Assembly (NCBI GenBank): GCA_036897625.1
Contig: JAYMTA010000053.1
Coordinates: 1 to 50,478 of the forward strand
Origin: Pelargonium cotyledonis
Lineage: Eukaryota; Streptophyta; Magnoliopsida; Geraniales; Geraniaceae
Length of the DNA: 50,478 bases
Direction: 5' to 3'
The notes under the pieces were generated by a model that had not been told where the DNA came from, made no database searches, and saw only the letters and a program-made list of their open reading frames with translations. The translations under genes and the position numbers were made by a program. Below, in pieces: positions 12,310-23,600 of this stretch (positions are counted from its first letter, which is position 1; each line of letters starts with the position of its first letter).

Positions 12310-14384
12310 CTATTAGAAAAACAGGACTAACAGGAACTGGGTTTTAGGAATTTCTTAAGGTATAAAGTTCCTTCTAATCTAGCTAGCCGACTTTTATCCT
12401 GAGTAACACCTCCTCGTCAATTTCTTTACCTATTTTTATACTAATTCCTATTTTCTGTATCTGATTAAAGTCCAGCAAAAAGAGACTCTATGTACTAGAA
12501 CTTCCTATATCTCAAAAAAGGATCTGAAACTGCCTTACTGGAAATTCCTCTATATCGAGTAAAGGTAGGCATAAGTAAAGAACCCGCTTAATATTTAAGA
12601 GATTTGAAAACTTTGACACATTTTAAATTTAGTAACACAGATCTGGAATGAAACTACTCCCCTACCTAATAAGATCCCTTTTCTCTTAAACTTAAATGAA
12701 ATATAAGATAGAAAATTCCTAGATTACTTATATGAATATATTAACATAGCTACCAGAAAGTACAAGAGTTTTCCCAAAACACTTCTAAAACTAATAACTC
12801 TATATCGGTCAAGAAACCCACAAACCCCAGCGACTTCTTACTTGCTTTCATACCCCTATTGACTTCTTAATCTACCCATTATAGCTATTAAGAAAACAGA
12901 TACCAGGCCGCAAAATACCTAAAAAGGGGGAATATTACCTAACCGCGCCCAGTATTCAAGCAAAGTACTAAGCAAAGAGAGTCAAGTGTATATGATACAT
13001 GTAAACTCACCTACCATCTCAATTCCAGTAGAGAAAAACCCTGCTCTTTGTCTAGTTGTATTTATATAAACTAATTCATAATAAATTTCGATACTTATTT
13101 TGATAGTATTTCGCTATTTTCTAATGTCAAAACCACCTATACGATAAAGTGTAACTCTGATTTCTATCGACTAAGACTCTCTATAAATTTACTCGTAAGG
13201 AGCAATTCAAAATCCTAGGTCAGAGTGGGCTTACCCCCCCCACTAGAAATTCTAACTACAATGTTTTCAGTATAAAATTTGATTCTACAAAACCCGAGTG
13301 CTACTCATATTAAGGCTAACTCACAGGGGGTCCTAGTAAATTTATCAGACAAATTAAAGAAAGTTCTTAGGTATTGTGCTCCTCTAGTCAGCTATAACTC
13401 GTTTTCTTACTTTGCTTTCAACAAAAAGGAATACAAAGCGGCGAAGCTTGCTGTTTATGGGAAACTTCTCCTTTATATATATAAAACTCCAAATGAGTAT
13501 ACCCAAAATAGCTATTAATGCAAAGTACTGAAAAGTGTATCTACTGGATCTCTATAAGTAGGAAAATATTCTAGGGAAATCTCACTTGGATTTTGTTAAT
13601 GAATACTATATGGATTCCGATCAATAGTCGCCGAATATCTGGTAATCCTCTTTAGAAAAATATAAAAGACCCTTTTAATAACTAATACTTAAAATGGAGA
13701 TTACTGGAAATAAAGGTACAAAAATATGGCATCATTTCTCTTTAGAATAGCTCTAGCTTAGAAGCTCGACCTTTGTAAAGAATAAATTAAACTAATCTCA
13801 AGAATAGGTTCCAGTAGAAGTAAATTCGTAAAAAAGTCAACCTTTTTTAGTAGTTGAACGCTTCTGTTTGTGAAAAGCAAAGACCTATTTCCTGCAATTC
13901 GTAGTTTATGAATTGTATAAAATGAAATTTATATTCTGTTAACTTAGAAAGGGTTCCGCCTTAGAGGGGAGCTTCTAGACAAACTTTGCTAGCTTCCTAC
14001 TTCTGGCTCTTTATTCTCTTTACTTCAAGAATTCCAAGGAGTATGTGGGTTGGGTTAACAAATTAGGATAGTCCATACAAATTTGTAGTAACTTAATCAT
14101 GAGAAACAGAAATCTCTGCGCTTTTCACGGGTTTCCTGTCCACCTATTCATTATAGAATATTATTTGATTAGGGAATTTCCTGTAGAAGATCCGTGATAG
14201 AGTATCGCCTCTAATAGCTAATAGAACGCTACACTAACAGGGGAAGGGGCTAGCCAGGAAGTTTTCCGGGGTTAATACAAGTACAGATTCTATATTATAA
14301 TTTGTACTTTCTATAATAACAAGAATTTTAGAATCTCCGAATTGGGAAGGTGTTGATAAATATATTGTATGTATATAGCCAACT
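12310..14384. other. non-coding stretch, no supported gene
   Basis: A 79-codon frame starting with TTG lies at 13279-13518 and matches nothing I know. A run of eight C lies at 13234-13241, unusual for such AT-rich DNA. No tRNA fold or repeat unit is recognised. Confidence 0.5.
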
Positions 14385-14745
14385 AGGCGGGGGTTCCGAC
14401 CGAGGCCTTTGCAAGGGAGGATAATGAACTATAGTATTTGGAATATACATATACTATAATACTCACCACACTTGACTTACTTGTTACTTACTTTTCTTTA
14501 GAGCTTACTTCTTTGTTTTTATTACTTGTTAGTTTGTTATGAGCTATTTGTATCTTCTTAGTCTGTATCATACTCTGTAGCTGTATTTTATTGTATCTTG
14601 GGGATAGCTATACCTTCTTTCTAAGTGGGGCTCTTACAGCCTTACTCTTAAGGGGGATTATGACTTTCCTCCTCTTGCCTGTCTTAATGGTATGGCTTTC
14701 CTATTCCCTGTAGTTTTGTATTCTTTATTTCCTTCTTAGAAGTAA
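14385..14745 (-). repeat. dispersed basic-frame repeat unit with GC block
   Basis: Read on the minus strand, ACAGGGAATAGGAAAGCC near 14705 opens the unit. A basic stretch follows: KTGKRRKVIIPLKSKAVRAP, a TAG, then IQTKKIQIAHNKLTSNKNK. The latter resembles ITKKIEIAAIAHIKLITNK in the unit at 30.1 kb. The 3' module reads AATACTATAGTTCATTATCC and then the GC block CCTCCCTTGC..CGGTCGG at 14396-14420. There is no ATG start and stops interrupt the frame. Confidence 0.55.
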
Positions 14746-16439
14746 GCAGCTCAAAATATATAAGAAAATTTGGGGATAAACAGGTAAAACGTAGAAACAC
14801 CTTACGAAGTACCTAAACCGCAGAAAAAATAGCACTCTAGATATAAGAAGAAGCATTGTTTGATTTCATTTGTATTTCCTATTTCCTTATCTTTTACTGA
14901 AAAGTCTTTGATATTCCGCGTTTTGAGATAGAAAACTTTAAATAGGGTTTAATTTTACAAGACAAAAGAAAGGTACAGGAATTGCCCCACCCACTACCGG
15001 CTGAAGCCAATATCCTCGGTAATTTAAAAGTAGTTAGATTCAAAAATTTTTGTTTACAAGGTCTTTTAGAAAATAAAGAAGCCCTAAAAAGGGATTTCTG
15101 AAGTCTACTAATAAAAAGAAATAAGGAAATAAAGATAACTAATCATTCCAAGTAAAAAAGTTTTTCAAAGAGAACCGAATATTAGTTTTACAGGATAAAA
15201 GAAACTTTCAAAGGCAATCTTAGGAATTTCACAGGCGGGTAACACAAATCCAGGATAAAAAAGGGTTCTAGGCTACCCCTATTTACTAGAGAGTAACATA
15301 AAAGGACTCCCTTTAGAAACTTTAGAAAAGGATTCCTTATCGAAGTACTTTTTTATGGGTCTTGGACCTCTCTAGCTAAGTTTGCTTGTTCACTATCTTT
15401 ATGTTCACTAGATCGGGAAGTCAGGCAATCGATTGTAGAGCAGAACTTCTTCTTTCCTTCAAAGCTTGAGTTAGAAACCCTTCTGAATCTTTACGACTCT
15501 ACTACTTTGGAAAGTATAAGGGACTCTACAGAAGACGGGCCCACTTATCTTCTTGTATATCCTGGCAACGTTTATTTCTACAAGGATCCGTTTCAATTTG
15601 GGATTGCCTGTATATTTATTACAAGAACACTCTTTTCTTTAACAAGACCTGGAATCCCAGTAAGTAAGAAGCAGCAAGATCCTTCTTTTGTTTCTTAGGA
15701 AATCCGGAAAGAAAAACTAGTAAATAAGGGCCCTATTCTTATTGCTTATAATCGGCTCTTGACTAGTGTTTGTATTATCTCTTATATTACCCCCGGAAAG
15801 CTTTAATTAGTAAAGTTAACTATACCCTTCCTAATTATACAAGTCAGAAAAGACCCTCTATAAAAGAAGATTAAAAATGCCAGTTTGAAATAGATATCTT
15901 GGGATTCCTTGGTTTACGGAATAAAGCGGGAGTCAAGAAACATAGCTAGTCTTAAGTAAAAGCTCAAACAAGGTTTCCTTTACTTTAAGGAAGACGTCCT
16001 TTAGTACATTTATGAAAGACAAGGTCTTGTAGATCAAACCCTAATCGAAAAGAGAATCCCAGAACCCCTTATAAGTTCTTTTAAAACTAATTGCTTGCTC
16101 TATCTTGATTATAAAATATAGGTAAACTTGTTGACAAACCCTGTAATAAAAAGTACTCAGAATCCACTACTGATGTAGCATGCTTTCTTGGAGAACCCAT
16201 AAATATGGGACACCCCTTTGCGATATAAGAGATATCAGGAGAACAAATCAAATACAACCTACTTAATTCTACGTCATCACGTGGCTCTTCTTATGCCTTA
16301 TTCTTTTATTTTAATAGTGAATTTTTAAAGTGTTTCACAGGGTTTTATCGATATATGTTGGTAAACAAATGCATACGGGTACTCAAGGCTTCATATTAAT
16401 GTCGTGGAGTTTAAAGTAAAAGAATCCCTAGACTAGAAC
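14746..16439. other. non-coding stretch, no supported gene
   Basis: One chance-length frame of 63 codons (15507-15698, plus) is present and has no recognisable domain. No repeat unit or tRNA fold is seen. Confidence 0.5.
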
Positions 16440-16735
16440 TTTTTTACTATAACAAGAAGACCAGGTCCATTCCATTAGAAGAGGTCTACAGGTGAAAAGA
16501 GGTCTTATAGTAGCGGGTATTACTACATTTAAGTCAAGAAGAGTCTGTCAATAGAAAGAAGAAAAAAAGAAGTCATAACATAAGAAGTCAGTGGTTTTAG
16601 GTATCTATGTACTATTAAATACTATAGAATGCATTACCTTTCCTCCGCTTCGCTACAGTGGTCAGGAAGAAAAAAGTCTAATCTATATCTCTAAGGCTCT
16701 AACCTCTCTCTTAATTTAGGAAAGGCCCCCTATCA
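16440..16735 (+). repeat. dispersed repeat unit with best-preserved 3' frame
   Basis: Basic stretches (KSRRVCQ, KEEKKKS) precede a TAA at 16576-16578. A 46-codon frame then runs to TAG at 16717-16719. Its middle is IECITFPPLRYSGQEEK, followed by LIYISKALTSLL. The motif TxC(I/L)(T/S)(F/L)P recurs at 38.8 and 44.0 kb, CISFPP at 49.8 kb and TRPTLCFSG at 1.4 kb. The underlying DNA holds the GC block CCTCCGCTTCGCTACAGTGG and the tail ATCTCTAAGGCTCTAACC. No start codon is evident. Confidence 0.6.
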
Positions 16736-19700
16736 CACTGGCAGCAAGGAGGCTTATATTCACTAATGATTGAGACACTGCTCCTCTTGTTAACTTGTAA
16801 GCTTTTGAGACTTTTACCGCTAATCTGGATTTACTTTAAGAAAAGGGCGCACTCGAACTTGGCATTTCCTATCTTAAACAACTACTTTGTAATAAAAGAA
16901 TTCAACTCTGTATGTTATATCTACTCTACCTTGCTTAGGTAAGAACAGTAATTGAGACTTACCAGGAATCCAATATCAAAACAGATAAAAGGACTCTCTA
17001 AGCTTGGACACTGAAAAGTCTTTTAGGCCTCTAAAATGCTACCACTTTAAAAAGAAAACTCTAATATATTATCCTGGTTTTGACTGGAATATCCCTATAT
17101 CTATGAAAAACCTATAAGAAGAGAGAATTTCCTTAAATAACATTTACCCAAAACCCTCTTTAAGCGACTTATCACGGGCCCTACTTTTGCAAAATAAGGA
17201 ACTTAGTTGCAGTTGGAACTCCTTTTAAGGGATTTAAAGAACTTTGTCAATTTATAAAGGAGAATCCTTTGTCTTTCTTATACTTTCTCGTCTATTTAAA
17301 ATTTGGAATTTAGGTCACATAGGTGCTAGGCTGGTCTATATATTAGACTCTCAGATACATAAAACTATTCTTGCTTGTGTTGTGGAGATTCGTCTTGGTT
17401 CTATAAAAATAAGTATGATTGGAGCCTTAATTTAAACTTACTAGTATTCTTCTACTGGCAGTCTCCTCCGGTTTTTTGCAAAGTCTTCCTTATTAGGCTT
17501 TTCAACTAATTATCAGTAAGGAGTGCTCTACTATTGATATAGTTAATTCTAGACACGAAAAAAGTTCCCATTATGATCGTTGTAGAACTCTGACATAGGA
17601 CAAAGTGCTGATAGAAAAATCTTACGGTACAAAGTCTAACTAATTATTGTTATAAGTTTTAGATTTGTCTAACTCCAGCGGTAGTATAAGACCCCCTTTT
17701 TTGGACGTAGACTTTTCTTATTGAATTGAGCAGTTGGTTGTTCATCAGGAATTTAAAGAGGTACTCTTGGTATTTACACAAAAGAAATTTTATAGAGTGG
17801 CCAGAAAGCTCAACTGGCATTTAATCCGTTCTAAAAAGGTGGGATCCCGAAGCTAAGTTGAAAATGGTAACTTAGGATATAATAGGACTAACACAGCGGC
17901 TGATTTGGTTCCTAATAAAAGTAAGCAGTTCTTGTTCTATCCAACTACTGAGTACCTGATGATACGACTTGAACCTGTGAAAATTGGATTGGAAGTCTAT
18001 CGCTCTAAAAGCAAAAACTTCGGCTTTAGCTATACTTAATTTATCAAGAAACTGATAGAACTACCTCGTTTACAGATTAGACTAGTCAGAAAAAGGGATG
18101 TCTACCTACATCTATAGAAGGACTCTTAACCCACTAAAACATTAAAAACGTTAGCTTACTAAGAATAAAGATTATGCTTTGGATAATTAGGTATAACACA
18201 AAATACTAATGCAAAGGCTGAGGGCTCAAGCGGTGGTAGACCCAGGAGAGATTCGTACGTTACTTTCATGTTCCTGACTTTCTAGTTAACAAAGAGCAGA
18301 TCTAGGAAAGAATTTGGTAATAAGGGGTTTAGACTAGAGTCCTTCTTTATCTAATCCCTGGCACTAGGAATTTTAAGTATTATAGAGATAGGACTCAGTA
18401 TAGGATAGTCTTACTCCAGTCTATTCATATATTATTACACCCGGATTCATATCCCTTATGTTACCTATTTCTTCTTGAGAGTTCTCTTAGTATAGAGAGG
18501 TGTAAGAGCCCTTTGGAGAACAGATATTAATATAATAAGTTTCTAGTGAGCCGATAAGTGCTTTTTTTGGTATCAATAAAAAGTATCTGAAAGCGGGCCC
18601 TCTTTTTACTGTGCCCTCTATTAGATTAGAATCTAGCAAAAGAATATTAGGAACATGAGACTCTTTTTATTATAAGGACACAAAAACTTTTCCTCGACTA
18701 ATCCTAGTTAAGTAGACAGTTTCAATTAGGTGTACAACGATTAGAAGTCTTGTTTACTACAATTTCCACAAAACCAAACACTCCTCCTTATAAAATTAGG
18801 CAAAAGTGTATGGGCCGGCCACAGCAAACCCTGTCTATGGTAAAAACAGAGTCTTAACTTTAATTGGAACTGGGATATACTACTTGTAATTTTTTCGTTG
18901 ATTCAAACGCACTATTCCGAGTTGTATCTGAAAAGCAGTCCCCGATGCGGGCTTAATCCCATTTAGACTTATTATTATTTTTTTTTATTTGTGTAAACTG
19001 ATTACGGACAGGAAGTTCATTTAGGTAATAAAGTAAGTTTTATCTATCCATTCTCTTTACTGACTTTAAGGGAAGCTCTAATTTTTGGTTAAGGGTTCGG
19101 GTAAATGCGGGTAACTGACAGTGTGTACTGGGCTTCCCGCGGGGTTTTTAACATTTGACAATACTTGAGCTTATGAGAATTCCAGATCCTGAGGTTAGTG
19201 TCAAAGGATTGTAAGGGCCAGTACTAATTAGATCTTTTTTAGTTAAACTTAAAGGGCTGAGTTCTTGCATTTATTTTGGCTGTTCGATTTGTCTGTAGTT
19301 AAAGAGAGCTTGTAAAGTAATTTAGATACTAGAAGCCTAGAACAAGCTGTTAGCGCAAATGCCTCTCCACCTAAATTAATACCATATATAATAAACTATT
19401 CCAGAGAAAGAGCCTAAAAGTAAGGCAACGGGAATCCTTTTTACATGGGATTCGAGATTTTGGGATCAAGCCTATCCTCCAAATTAAAAGCCTGGAATAC
19501 TGTATACCTCCTACTTCGCTTCTTGACACAACCAAAAGATGTTTGATATAGACACTTACTACAAGTCTCAAGCTTCTAACCTTCCTTGTTTCTCATATTC
19601 ATCTAGAAGATAAAAAGAAAAATATAAAGAATTTCGCTAGTGTATAGGGGGCACAGTACTTGGTCAGGGTATAAGAAGTAAAAAACAACTAAAGCAAAAT

Positions 19701-19794
19701 TCACTGCAGAATAAAAGTACAGCTTAGGTATAAGCATAGACTTACAACTTCAAAAGTATAGTAATTTTACCGAACTCTAAGAAGCTTTTGTGTC
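16736..19794. other. non-coding stretch, nothing firm
   Basis: Short frames at 17244-17435 (plus) and 19371-19571 (minus) are of chance length and match nothing. On minus near 17957-18030 a phrase CTTCCAA and a TTCAAGT loop recall tRNA-Gly, but acceptor and stems do not form. No repeat unit is seen before 19795. Confidence 0.45.
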
Positions 19795-19920
19795 TATAAG
19801 CGGAAGTGGGTATACTCATAAATACTCCAATCTTTTCCCTTCTTCGGATGCCAAAAGTCGGGAAGGAAGAAAAACCATTACCTCTAATCTCTAAGGCATA
19901 CTCCTCTCTATAGTCAGAGC
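19795..19920 (+). repeat. 3' module of a dispersed repeat unit
   Basis: GTGGGTATACTCATAAATAC matches GTAGGTATACTCAATACAC of the next unit. It is followed by a GC block (CCCTTCTTCGG..AGTCGGGAAGG) and the tail TCTAATCTCTAAGGCATAC, close to the tail of the 16.6 kb unit. It is directly followed by the AT-rich leader of the unit at 20.0-20.46 kb, so the two form a head-to-tail pair. Confidence 0.55.
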
Positions 19921-19969
19921 CCCCCGCGGTATTAACCTTAACAAGTAATAGAACATCTAATACCCTTTA

Positions 19970-20458
19970 TTACTATACTCATCTCTTATTATCTTATCTA
20001 AGAAATCCCTAATAAGTACTTATATACTATAGCTACTTTAATATAATAGAAACTATCAACTATATAATAGAATTACTATAATACTAATAAGATAGGGAAT
20101 AGAGTAGCTACAATAAGTGTGGGTTATAAGACAAGAGGTGGTATAGTTCTTAAGAATCCTAGTAACATTATAGCTGCCGGTGTTTTGAAGAGGAAAGGTC
20201 TAGCCCGTAGGAAGAATAAAGTCCACAAACTACAGAGTAACATAAGAGCTGCAGTTACTATCGAGAGAGTCAAGACAGGTACAGGCTCATAAGAAAAGTT
20301 TAGCTGTAAAGAGAGTTAGGAATATGACTAAGAAGGTTCCGGTTTTAAGGTATGTAGGTATACTCAATACACTATCTGGCACTTCGCTATGCTACAGTCA
20401 GGTAGAACACTTATCTTTCTACTTATTAAGGTTTTTACCCTCTCATAATAACAATTAA
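19970..20458 (+). repeat. dispersed repeat unit, long basic frame with one frameshift
   Basis: An AT-rich leader leads into a 73-codon frame (20071-20289) between TAG and TAA. It includes GYKTRGGIVLKNPSNIIAAG, then VLKRKGLARRKNK and RVKTGT. A shift of one base near 20284 gives a second 57-codon frame (20285-20455) reading AHKKSLAVKRVRNMTKKVPV, then GTSLCYSQV. AGVLKRKGLA matches AGILERKGLA of the unit at 28.3 kb with about 25 of 28 identical bases. The GC block CACTTCGCTATGCTACAGTC lies at about 20380-20400. With the shift repaired by eye the frame would be near 130 codons with no recognised family. GTG is the only plausible start. It is probably a pseudogene of the family. Confidence 0.6.
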
Positions 20459-23400
20459 AACAAGATTCGCAGTTCCATCCTTTATAGATAAACTTTGAGA
20501 GATTCATTATTAGGTATTAGTATACTGCACTAAATTCCTCACTAAGTATTCTTTAAATTTGAAACAATAAAAGTAAGATTCTTTAACTATCTTATTCATG
20601 AAGCAGAATTTCTAAGGCTTAAGAGCTCTAGTAAGCATAATTATGAAGTTAGAGCTAATTGTTATCTGTTTTTTTCTTAAGTACCGATATATAAAGAATT
20701 TGTCTCTTTTAATAATTCGGAAGTACATAAATAAAACTTAAGGATTCCTTGCTTATTTAGGGAAACTTAGACTTTAAGAGTTCGAATACAAGGAAATCTG
20801 TAATTGAAAAAAGTCTTTCCCTTTTACCCGTTAGCTTTTTAAAGCAGTAAAGCGCTGGTTGAGAGAATCAGTATGCAAGGGTTCAAAAATACAGGTATAG
20901 GAGATCCAGTGTCTATAACGGCCCTGTTCTATTGTAATATGTAATAAAACTTTCCACTATAAGGATATAGTTTCTATAAAAGGAGGGTCTACAAAAATAT
21001 TCATAAACAAGAACTTAAAGCTAATTGAGAGCAGTTCCTGAATAAAGCCACGGGGATTCCTATCACTTAAAAATTTACTACTAGTACTTTACCCCTGCTT
21101 TTACCGGTAATTCATTTGCACCGTAATTGGGGCAATAGTCGAAGCCTAGTATATAGATTGTGACTCAGATAGAGGTATAGCTATGTCTAGATTTTTTAAT
21201 CAGGACTCCTTAAAAAACTACTAAGAAAGGGAATCCCGTTAAACTTTTATCTATATGGGATGGATAAAATCCAAGAAGTCTTTTTTCGAATGTACATAAA
21301 TTGCTTAGAAGAGAGCTCGTTGGGTTTCGTGGATATTCAAAAAGTACTTCATGTAATGGTGGGAGAGCTCGGCCTAATAAAGGAATCTAAAGAGTTAAAA
21401 ATTTTAGGAGTACACTATGTGATATGGGCCGTTCCTGGAATATAGTAAAAGCTAAATTACTCTCTTTAACTGCCAACTAATATAAGATTCCCGGCAATAG
21501 ACGCAATAAACAGAGTTTAGAATTTCGGGGTATATATGGGGGAGTAACCGGGTTTATTCAATTGAGAAAAACTCTGGAGTCTTCTCGTAAACAGACAGAT
21601 ATAGAGATGCCAATATCTAGGCAATCAGGGCACTTTGTAAATGAGCTAGAGCAGGCTATTAAGAAAAGGGTTCCGGTATCAAATAGATATAATTAGAGTC
21701 TGGAATTTGGGAAAAGTTACAAGTTTATCTTAGTGTGACACAGGTACAGTGTTTCTAAACGAAGGGGAATACCATAAAAGCGCTCTCAATGTAATATAAC
21801 AGGCTGGAATCTCTACCATCAAGACTTTAGTAACAAGAGTGATACAACTCAATAAAGGCTACTTAGTAGTTTTCAGGAGAATTTCTGATAGCTCGAATGG
21901 AGGGAATTCACTTACTTAGATTTCTGTATAACAAGAGGGAGAGTATAGAAAGGGTTTACCTTATGCGTTGGAGTATAAAGCTCCATGATTAAAAAAAGTC
22001 ATGTGTATATACTTTTTAATAGGGTTTTACTAGGTGTTTCCTTAAAATAAAGAGAAGGATTAATACTTAGACAATCAATTTTATTTAGACTTTTCTATAA
22101 GACGCTAAAACAAGCTGCTCGTATCCACTACTGATACGGAAAAGCTTCCCTATTTTCATAAAAACCACGAGGAATTCTCTAATCTGTGATATATAATTCT
22201 GATGAATAGACTTGGATCGCTGGGTTTCCAGAGCATAGAGTCCTTTTCTTGTAAGTGTCCTAATTTAAAGTCCTTTCTGTTTGTACAACATAAAATTCAA
22301 GTTCTAAATTAAGGCGTCTAATATTGTAAATTAGTTGATATAAAACTGGACAGTGCTTAATCAATAGAGGCCAAAAAGTAAGGAAATCGTTATTAATGCC
22401 TGGAGCGGGCAAGTTACAATAGGATTTACAGGACATGTAGGTTTATATATAATGTGTACATTAAATGGATTTGATTTGCAGACCTCACTCATTATATAAG
22501 CTTAAATCTATAATCTGGTAGAATCCCTTTTTTTATAAATAGGAATAATCAAGTTTTTTCCTTAGTAGGAGTTTCTTTTACTCAGAGCTTTAATTAGAAT
22601 TGAATTAAGGAAGTATCTTTCCTAAAATTGAACAGATTATGGAAAGTCCTCAATTAGATTTCTTACTCTATATTATTTTTATTTTACACGAAACCTTTGC
22701 TTGTCAGAGCAAAAAGAGTACGGTAAAAAGACTACCCGGGCAAATAGGACTTTTGTAAGAGAGTCTTTTAAAATTGTTAAGGGTATATTTTCCAAGTCTT
22801 TAGAAGCCCTGCGCTACAATACTAATTAATTCTTGAATCTGGAAAGGAACTAAATATTTATAATAGAGTATAGTTAGTTTTCCTTTCTACATGCAAAAAC
22901 GGGCAATCGGTGTTATGATAAAAGACAGATAGTCCACGGGTTCGAATCGAGCCGGTTTCTTTATCTTGCACTTAGATTTTTGCCTTTCAGGTATCGAGGG
23001 GTTTCTCTAGATTCTACGCTACAAGAGCCTACTAAGTTTTATTTTACGCCGTATTCAGTTTAGACTGCTTGGTTTTTCCATTTCTAAATTAGAGGATCTT
23101 AAATAACTAATACACACGGGGACTCCCTATAGGAGATTTACTTATAGTTCCGAGTTCATACCCAAAAAGCCCGGATTACTGTAATTTCCTGCCTGTCATC
23201 GAGACTCCTCAAAATCTAATTCAGCATTTAGCAAAAAGAAAAAGCATTTACTTACGCGAATAACATTTGTTCAATCTGATCTTATCGGGTATTCCTATGA
23301 AATTTGTTATACCTCAACTAAGGCTCCTTTTTTATGCCAGTTTTAGTTTAATTAGTCAAAACTTAGAGTACCCTAATAATAAATTTTTATTAGAATTACT

Positions 23401-23499
23401 TAAATAAATATCCTTATCCCAAAACCCTACTACCTAGCTAATTCAAAGGAATCCTTATTGCCACAGTAGAAAACTTGTACTTTAATAATAAGATATAGT
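20459..23499. other. non-coding stretch, nothing firm
   Basis: A 61-codon frame at 21260-21445 (plus) is of chance length. A small perfect hairpin (CGTATC, seven-base loop, GATACG) lies at 22120-22138 and the tRNA-like piece at 22890-22956. No repeat unit is seen. Confidence 0.5.
22890..22956 (+). pseudogene. very weak tRNA-like stretch
   Basis: A canonical T-loop phrase GGGTTCGAATC is followed by GAGCCGGTTTCT, and AAAAACGGGC about 55 bases upstream can pair with most of that 3' end. The total of about 65 nt is short for a tRNA. The T stem is mostly unpaired and no anticodon arm forms. It may be a fragment or chance. Confidence 0.17.
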
Positions 23500-23600
23500 A
23501 CGTTACCCCAGGAATGGCAAAGGTTCAAGGCATAAAAGCGGGCTCTAATCCTAGTAAAACTATAGCTGTCCGAGCGTTTACTATCTGACTGAGTTACCTA
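23500..23600 (+). repeat. fragment of the basic-frame repeat with a short ATG frame
   Basis: ATG at 23514 opens 24 codons ending in TGA at 23586-23588, with MAKVQGIKAG then SNPSKTIAV. The stretch AATCCTAGTAAAACTATAGC matches AATCCTAGTAACATTATAGC of the unit at 20.1 kb, and the agreement extends to about 22 of 26 bases. No leader or GC block is seen beside it, so it looks like a detached internal fragment. Confidence 0.4.

Noticed and set aside
17957..18030. tRNA-Gly(UCC)-like minus-strand stretch
   Set aside because: The CTTCCAA loop and a TTCAAGT loop are present, but the stems around them have two mismatches each and no acceptor pairs.
16150..22135. ATCCACTACTGAT shared at 16.15 and 22.12 kb
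   Set aside because: A 13-base match pair is expected by chance many times in a window of this size.
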